Assembly (NCBI GenBank): GCA_018056955.1
Contig: JAGPEQ010000013.1
Coordinates: 1 to 48,612 of the forward strand
Direction of reading: 5' to 3'
Length of the DNA stretch: 48,612 bases
From: Bacteroidales bacterium
GTDB lineage: Bacteria; Bacteroidota; Bacteroidia; Bacteroidales; Tenuifilaceae
Shown here: positions 44,743 to 48,612 of the stretch, one piece after another
Position numbering within the stretch: the stretch's first letter is position 1
Layout of the letters: each line of letters begins with the position of its first letter
Translations under genes and position numbers: made by a program
Notes under the pieces: generated by a model
The model's input: only the letters and a program-made list of their open reading frames with translations
Told to the model about the DNA's origin: nothing
Databases searched by the model: none

Positions 44743-47301
44743 ATGATACGATTCAACTTAAACGGTAAAACGGTAGAGTATAACGGTGATATAAATCGTT
44801 CGTTACTCGAGTATTTGCGGAACGACTTGCACCTAACCGCAGCTAAGGATGGCTGCTCGGGTCAAGGGGTGTGCGGGGCATGCTCGGTAGAGGTTAACGG
44901 TAGCATTAAAATGGCTTGCCGTATCAAAATGTCCGACCTAAGTGAGGCTATCATATACACCCTGGAGGGGTTGCCAAATAATTTCCGCGAAATATTAGCC
45001 CACCACTTTGCCACCAAGGGAGCAGTTCAGTGCGGATTCTGCTCGCCCGGTATGATAATGCGTGCCAGAGGGTTATGGCTATCGAACCCCAAAGCAACAC
45101 GCAGCGATATCATCAGGGCTATCGCGCCGAATCTTTGCAGATGCACAGGCTATGTCAAAATTATTGATGCCATTCAGCATGCCTTTGCCGAGCTAAATGG
45201 CCAAGCTTTGCCAAAGAATAATACAGGAGCCAGGATTGGCGAACGCTATCCAAAATATCAAGCCAAGGAAACAGCCCTAGGCCAAAGGCCTTTTGTTGAC
45301 GATATGTTTGTTGATGGGATGCTATACGGAGCCTTAAAGTTTTCCGACCATCCACGAGCAAAGGTTTTAAAAATTGATACCTCAAAAGCCTTGTCGGTGC
45401 AGGGTGTGGTAAAGGTAATAACCGCAACGGATATTCCGGGTGAACGCTACATTGGGCTGATTTTTCAGGATTGGCCAGTAATGGTTGCCCTGGGCGAGGT
45501 TACACGTTACATCGGCGATGTTATAGCCGGAGTGGTGGCAACATCGGAGGATATTGCCAGGCATGCCGCTTCATTAATCGAGGTTGAATACGAGGTATTA
45601 GAGCCTGTTACCGATATCCATCAGGCCATAAAACCCGATTCGCCCCAGGTACATCCAAATCGGTCAAATGTGTTGGAAACATGCACAATTCGGTTTGGTG
45701 AAGTTGATAAGGCTTTTGCTGAAGCAGCTTACGTTTCGTCCGATATCTACGAAACCCAGCGTATTGAACATGCATTTCTGGAAACAGAAACTGCACTTGC
45801 CCTACCCAATGGCGATGGCATAAAGGTATTCAGCCAGGGGCAGGGTGTTTACGTTGACCGAAAGCAAATAGCAAAAATCCTAAACCTACCCGAAAGTAAG
45901 GTTAATGTGGTTCAGGTTCAAAACGGTGGTGGGTTCGGTGGGAAAGAGGACTTAACTGTTCAGGGCCATGCAGCCCTAATGAGCTATATCACCCAAATGC
46001 CCGTAAAGGTTCACCTTTCCCGCGATGAAAGCATAAGAATGCACCCCAAGAGGCATCCGGTTTGGATGAAAATGAGCCTTGCCTGCAACTCCGAGGGGAA
46101 ATTTACTGCTCTTAAACTTGAGGCCATAGGCGATACAGGAGCATATGCATCGGTAGGGACTAAGGTGATGGAGCGTGTGGTCGGGCATGCCACGGGTGGC
46201 TACACCGTTCCCGCTGTAGATATCTCGGCTAAAACCGTTTATACAAACAATATCCCATGTGGAGCCATGCGTGGCTTTGGTGTTCCACAGGTTACCTTTG
46301 CCATTGAAAACTGTATCGACGACCTTTGCCGTCAGGGTGGTTTTGACCGTTGGCAAATTCGCTACGATAACGCCCTTGAGGAAGGCGCCAAAACTGCAAC
46401 CGGTCAGGAACTTCATGGGGTTGGACTAAAGAAAACCCTTATTGCAGTAAAGGAACAATTTAAGTCGGCAAAGTATGCAGGCATAGCCTGCGGCCTAAAG
46501 AATACCGGTGTCGGTAACGGAATGGTTGACGATAGCGAGGTTATAATCAAGGTTATTAGCCCAACCAGGGTTGAAATTCACCACGGATGGACGGAAATGG
46601 GTCAAGGCGTTCACACCATGGCCATTCAAACGCTTCACCATGAAACTGGTATTGAACCAAGCTGTATAGAGGTGATAGTTGATACCGATGCGGAGATTCC
46701 AACTGGTATGACCACTTCGTCAAGGGCTACAGCCCTGGTAGCCAACGCCCTTATCAACGCTGCGCGTCCACTGAGAGAAGATTTAAAGACGGCCAAACTC
46801 GAAAAGCTGGTAGGCCGGGTTTATCGTGGTAAATTTGTTTGCGATTGGACATGCAAGCCCGGCGCAAAAACTGATAAACCGGTAATACACTTTGCCTATG
46901 GCTATGCAACACAGGTTGCCATTCTTAACGAACAGGGCAAACTTTCGAAAATAATTGCTGCCCACGATGCGGGCAAAATCATGAATCAGATGCTTTTCGA
47001 GGGTCAAATTGAGGGGGCTGTGCATATGGGAATGGGATATGCACTAACCGAGGATTTACCCATGGAGAATGGCTTTCCCGTTAGCTTTAAGTTTAAGGAC
47101 ATTGGGATTATCCGCGCCAACCAAATGCCCGAAATTGAAGTTATTGGAATTGAAGAGCCCGACCCAATCGGCCCATTCGGTGCAAAGGGTATTGGCGAAA
47201 TAGGCATGGTGCCAACCGCTGCAGCCATAGCCAATGCGCTTTGGACTTTTGACGGTATAAAGCGAACACGCCTACCCATGATGCGGAACAAGTCAGAATA
47301 A
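44743..47301 (+). CDS. xdhD: Fused 2Fe-2S/molybdenum hydroxylase, selenium-dependent xanthine dehydrogenase type
   Basis: 852 residues. It has two 2Fe-2S domains (CSGQGVCGACSVEVNG about 38-53; QCGFCSPGMIM and NLCRCTGY to about 145), then directly the molybdenum domains; no FAD domain. Key residues are Glu402 in GGGFGGKED, Arg510 in AMRGFGVPQ and Glu819 in GIGEIGMVP, so the purine-type pair is kept. This layout and length are those of the selenium-dependent xanthine dehydrogenase family (YgfN/XdhD). The selenium would be a bound sulfido-like atom, not selenocysteine, so no in-frame UGA is expected. Its electrons may go to YgfK, which lies in the same cluster. Confidence 0.9.
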   Translation: MIRFNLNGKTVEYNGDINRSLLEYLRNDLHLTAAKDGCSGQGVCGACSVEVNGSIKMACRIKMSDLSEAIIYTLEGLPNNFREILAHHFATKGAVQCGFCSPGMIMRARGLWLSNPKATRSDIIRAIAPNLCRCTGYVKIIDAIQHAFAELNGQALPKNNTGARIGERYPKYQAKETALGQRPFVDDMFVDGMLYGALKFSDHPRAKVLKIDTSKALSVQGVVKVITATDIPGERYIGLIFQDWPVMVALGEVTRYIGDVIAGVVATSEDIARHAASLIEVEYEVLEPVTDIHQAIKPDSPQVHPNRSNVLETCTIRFGEVDKAFAEAAYVSSDIYETQRIEHAFLETETALALPNGDGIKVFSQGQGVYVDRKQIAKILNLPESKVNVVQVQNGGGFGGKEDLTVQGHAALMSYITQMPVKVHLSRDESIRMHPKRHPVWMKMSLACNSEGKFTALKLEAIGDTGAYASVGTKVMERVVGHATGGYTVPAVDISAKTVYTNNIPCGAMRGFGVPQVTFAIENCIDDLCRQGGFDRWQIRYDNALEEGAKTATGQELHGVGLKKTLIAVKEQFKSAKYAGIACGLKNTGVGNGMVDDSEVIIKVISPTRVEIHHGWTEMGQGVHTMAIQTLHHETGIEPSCIEVIVDTDAEIPTGMTTSSRATALVANALINAARPLREDLKTAKLEKLVGRVYRGKFVCDWTCKPGAKTDKPVIHFAYGYATQVAILNEQGKLSKIIAAHDAGKIMNQMLFEGQIEGAVHMGMGYALTEDLPMENGFPVSFKFKDIGIIRANQMPEIEVIGIEEPDPIGPFGAKGIGEIGMVPTAAAIANALWTFDGIKRTRLPMMRNKSE

Positions 47302-47326
47302 TGTTTAACCACCAAATTCTTACCCA

Positions 47327-48592
47327 ATGATTTTACTTTCCGATGCCACCTATATCGACTATCAAACGCTGGAAATCAAGAATTGCGATATACTGGTTAC
47401 CAACGGTAATATTGAATTCCATCCACCCAAAACATACAGGGGCAATGCCACTGAAACCATCAACTGTTCCGGAAAGTTGGTTACGCATTCGTTTATTGTT
47501 GGCCATCACCATGCATACTCAGCATTAGCCCGAGGAATGGGTGCACCCAAAAAATCACCTGAAAATTTTTACGAAATCCTTAAATATATCTGGTGGACAC
47601 TCGATAAATGCCTCACCACCGAAATGGTAGAGTATAGCGGCTTGGTTACCGCTATGGCTTGTGCAAAGGCAGGGGCTACATTTGTTATTGACCACCATGC
47701 CTCCCCTTATGCGGTAAAAGGTTCACTTGAGACACTTGCCAAAGCATTTGAAAGGGTTGGCCTATCGCACCTACTCTGCTACGAGATTAGCGATAGGGAT
47801 GGTGATGAAATTGCCCAACAAGGACTTGAGGAAACCGATAGCTACCTGAAAAACTATCAGGGACTTGTTGGCCTACACGCATCGTTCACCCTAAGCGATA
47901 AGACCTTGCAGGCAGCAGCAGATCTAACGCAGAAGTATAATTCGGGTGTTCATATCCATGTAGCCGAAGACAAATACGACCAACAACATTGCCATGAAAC
48001 CTATGGTAAAACTGTGGTTGAAAGGCTTAGCGACTTTAACTTCCTAAACTCTAGCAAATCGATTCTGGTGCATTGCCTGCACCTTTCCGAAAAGGAACGT
48101 AACCTTATAGGTCAATCGCCCTGCTGGGTAGCACAAAACACTGATAGTAACCTGAACAACAACGTTGGCTATTTCAGCAGTAAAAATCTGGGTGAAAATA
48201 TCATGCTGGGCACCGATGGTATGCACAGCGATATGCTACAAAGCATGAAATCGGCTTACTTTGTTGGCCAAAACTTTGACCCCATGAGCCCTGCGCAAGC
48301 ATACAAACGACTTAGAAATGCTCACCACTACATAGCCCAAAATGGCTTCAGCGGCGATGGCCCCGATAACCTTGTGGTTCTCGATTACGATTCCCCCACC
48401 CCCGTTAACGCTGAAAATATTCCTGGACACTTTATTTATGGTATCAACCAGTCGCATATAGAACATGTTATTTCCAATGGAAAACTGATAGTCAAAAGCA
48501 GAGCGATAACCACCGTTGATCAGGAAATCATTCTTAAAGAATCGCAAAAATTAGCGCTAGAGCTTTGGAAAAGGATGAGAGGGGAAGGATAG
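47327..48592 (+). CDS. ssnA: SsnA-like amidohydrolase
   Basis: 421 residues of the metal-dependent amidohydrolase superfamily. Metal-ligand motifs are the N-terminal histidines in IVGHHHAYSALARGMG (about 57-72), IHVAED, VHCLHLS and the aspartate in MLGTDGMHSDM. ATZ/TRZ relatives deaminate aminopurines such as guanine. In purine-degrading clusters SsnA is thought to hydrolyse a purine ring or deaminate. It begins 25 bp behind the fused xanthine dehydrogenase gene and is probably co-transcribed. The reading frame is complete. Confidence 0.9.
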   Translation: MILLSDATYIDYQTLEIKNCDILVTNGNIEFHPPKTYRGNATETINCSGKLVTHSFIVGHHHAYSALARGMGAPKKSPENFYEILKYIWWTLDKCLTTEMVEYSGLVTAMACAKAGATFVIDHHASPYAVKGSLETLAKAFERVGLSHLLCYEISDRDGDEIAQQGLEETDSYLKNYQGLVGLHASFTLSDKTLQAAADLTQKYNSGVHIHVAEDKYDQQHCHETYGKTVVERLSDFNFLNSSKSILVHCLHLSEKERNLIGQSPCWVAQNTDSNLNNNVGYFSSKNLGENIMLGTDGMHSDMLQSMKSAYFVGQNFDPMSPAQAYKRLRNAHHYIAQNGFSGDGPDNLVVLDYDSPTPVNAENIPGHFIYGINQSHIEHVISNGKLIVKSRAITTVDQEIILKESQKLALELWKRMRGEG

Positions 48593-48612
48593 GATAAAGG
48601 ATAAAGGTTAAA
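48592..48612 (+). repeat. Start of another GGATAAA heptanucleotide array
   Basis: GGATAAA, GGATAAA, GGTTAAA begins on the last base of the ssnA stop codon and runs to the window end. Confidence 0.85.

Noticed and set aside
44743-47301. Selenocysteine in the fused xanthine dehydrogenase
   Set aside because: The frame has no internal UGA; selenium in this family is a cofactor atom, not a coded residue.
46-48612. tRNA, rRNA or CRISPR features
   Set aside because: No cloverleaf-like TTCGA arms, no conserved rRNA words and no spaced direct repeats; the only arrays are 7-bp repeats without spacers.

Overview
The window looks like chromosomal DNA of an anaerobic, fermentative member of the Bacteroidota, probably order Bacteroidales. 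Three things point there. Many genes are preceded by the Bacteroidota -7 element TAnnTTTG, several with TTG or TTTG 18-20 bp upstream. Lipoproteins and coiled-coil envelope proteins are of the types common in that phylum. The metabolism is anaerobic: acetate and butyrate kinases, Fe-S flavoenzymes and molybdoenzymes. No rRNA, tRNA, CRISPR array, complete insertion sequence or integrase was seen.

Layout. 0-3.4 kb (minus): ackA-ptb-buk, an acyl-phosphate/kinase operon. 3.7-8.2 kb (plus): a large FAD/Fe-S 2-hydroxyacid dehydrogenase, then a phosphofructokinase with a long leader. 8.2-9.5 kb (minus): three tandem SiaC-like phosphoprotein paralogues. 9.6-14.6 kb (minus): a DmsA-like molybdoenzyme without Tat signal, a DmsB-DmsC fusion, and a periplasmic coiled-coil protein with 84-residue repeats. 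14.7-15.8 kb: a secreted CotH-like protein. 15.8-22.7 kb (minus): a TetR-controlled tripartite ABC efflux operon (tetR-tolC-hlyD-NBD-NBD-permease-permease). It is divergent from an Old Yellow Enzyme family gene, and two identical operators lie between them. 24.2-25.6 kb: an amino-acid/sodium symporter. 25.7-26.9 kb: gene-free composite repeat DNA. 27.0-29.3 kb: mnmE and a lipoprotein of the exo/endonuclease/phosphatase family.

29.4-48.6 kb is dominated by purine-type molybdenum hydroxylases. A two-subunit xanthine dehydrogenase (29.4-33.1 kb) is followed by an accessory stretch (33.4-35.7 kb). That stretch holds a frameshifted TPR gene and a three-gene cassette best read as toxin, antitoxin and SecB-like chaperone. 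A mocA/ygfJ-like nucleotidyltransferase is divergent from ygfK. Then come a glycosyltransferase, an Lrp/AsnC regulator divergent from two fold-type-II PLP enzymes, a fused 2Fe-2S/Mo hydroxylase of the selenium-dependent xanthine dehydrogenase type, and ssnA. This gene set parallels the E. coli ygf/yge/ssnA/xdhD locus and suggests anaerobic purine breakdown. The PLP enzymes may process a downstream amino-acid-like product, and the acetate/butyrate kinases elsewhere in the window could conserve energy from resulting acyl phosphates; both are inferences.

Unusual non-coding features are 7-bp tandem repeats (GGATAAA, GTGTTTA, CAACTAT) placed just behind genes, two direct copies of a ~150-bp repeat, and several dyads that look like operators.
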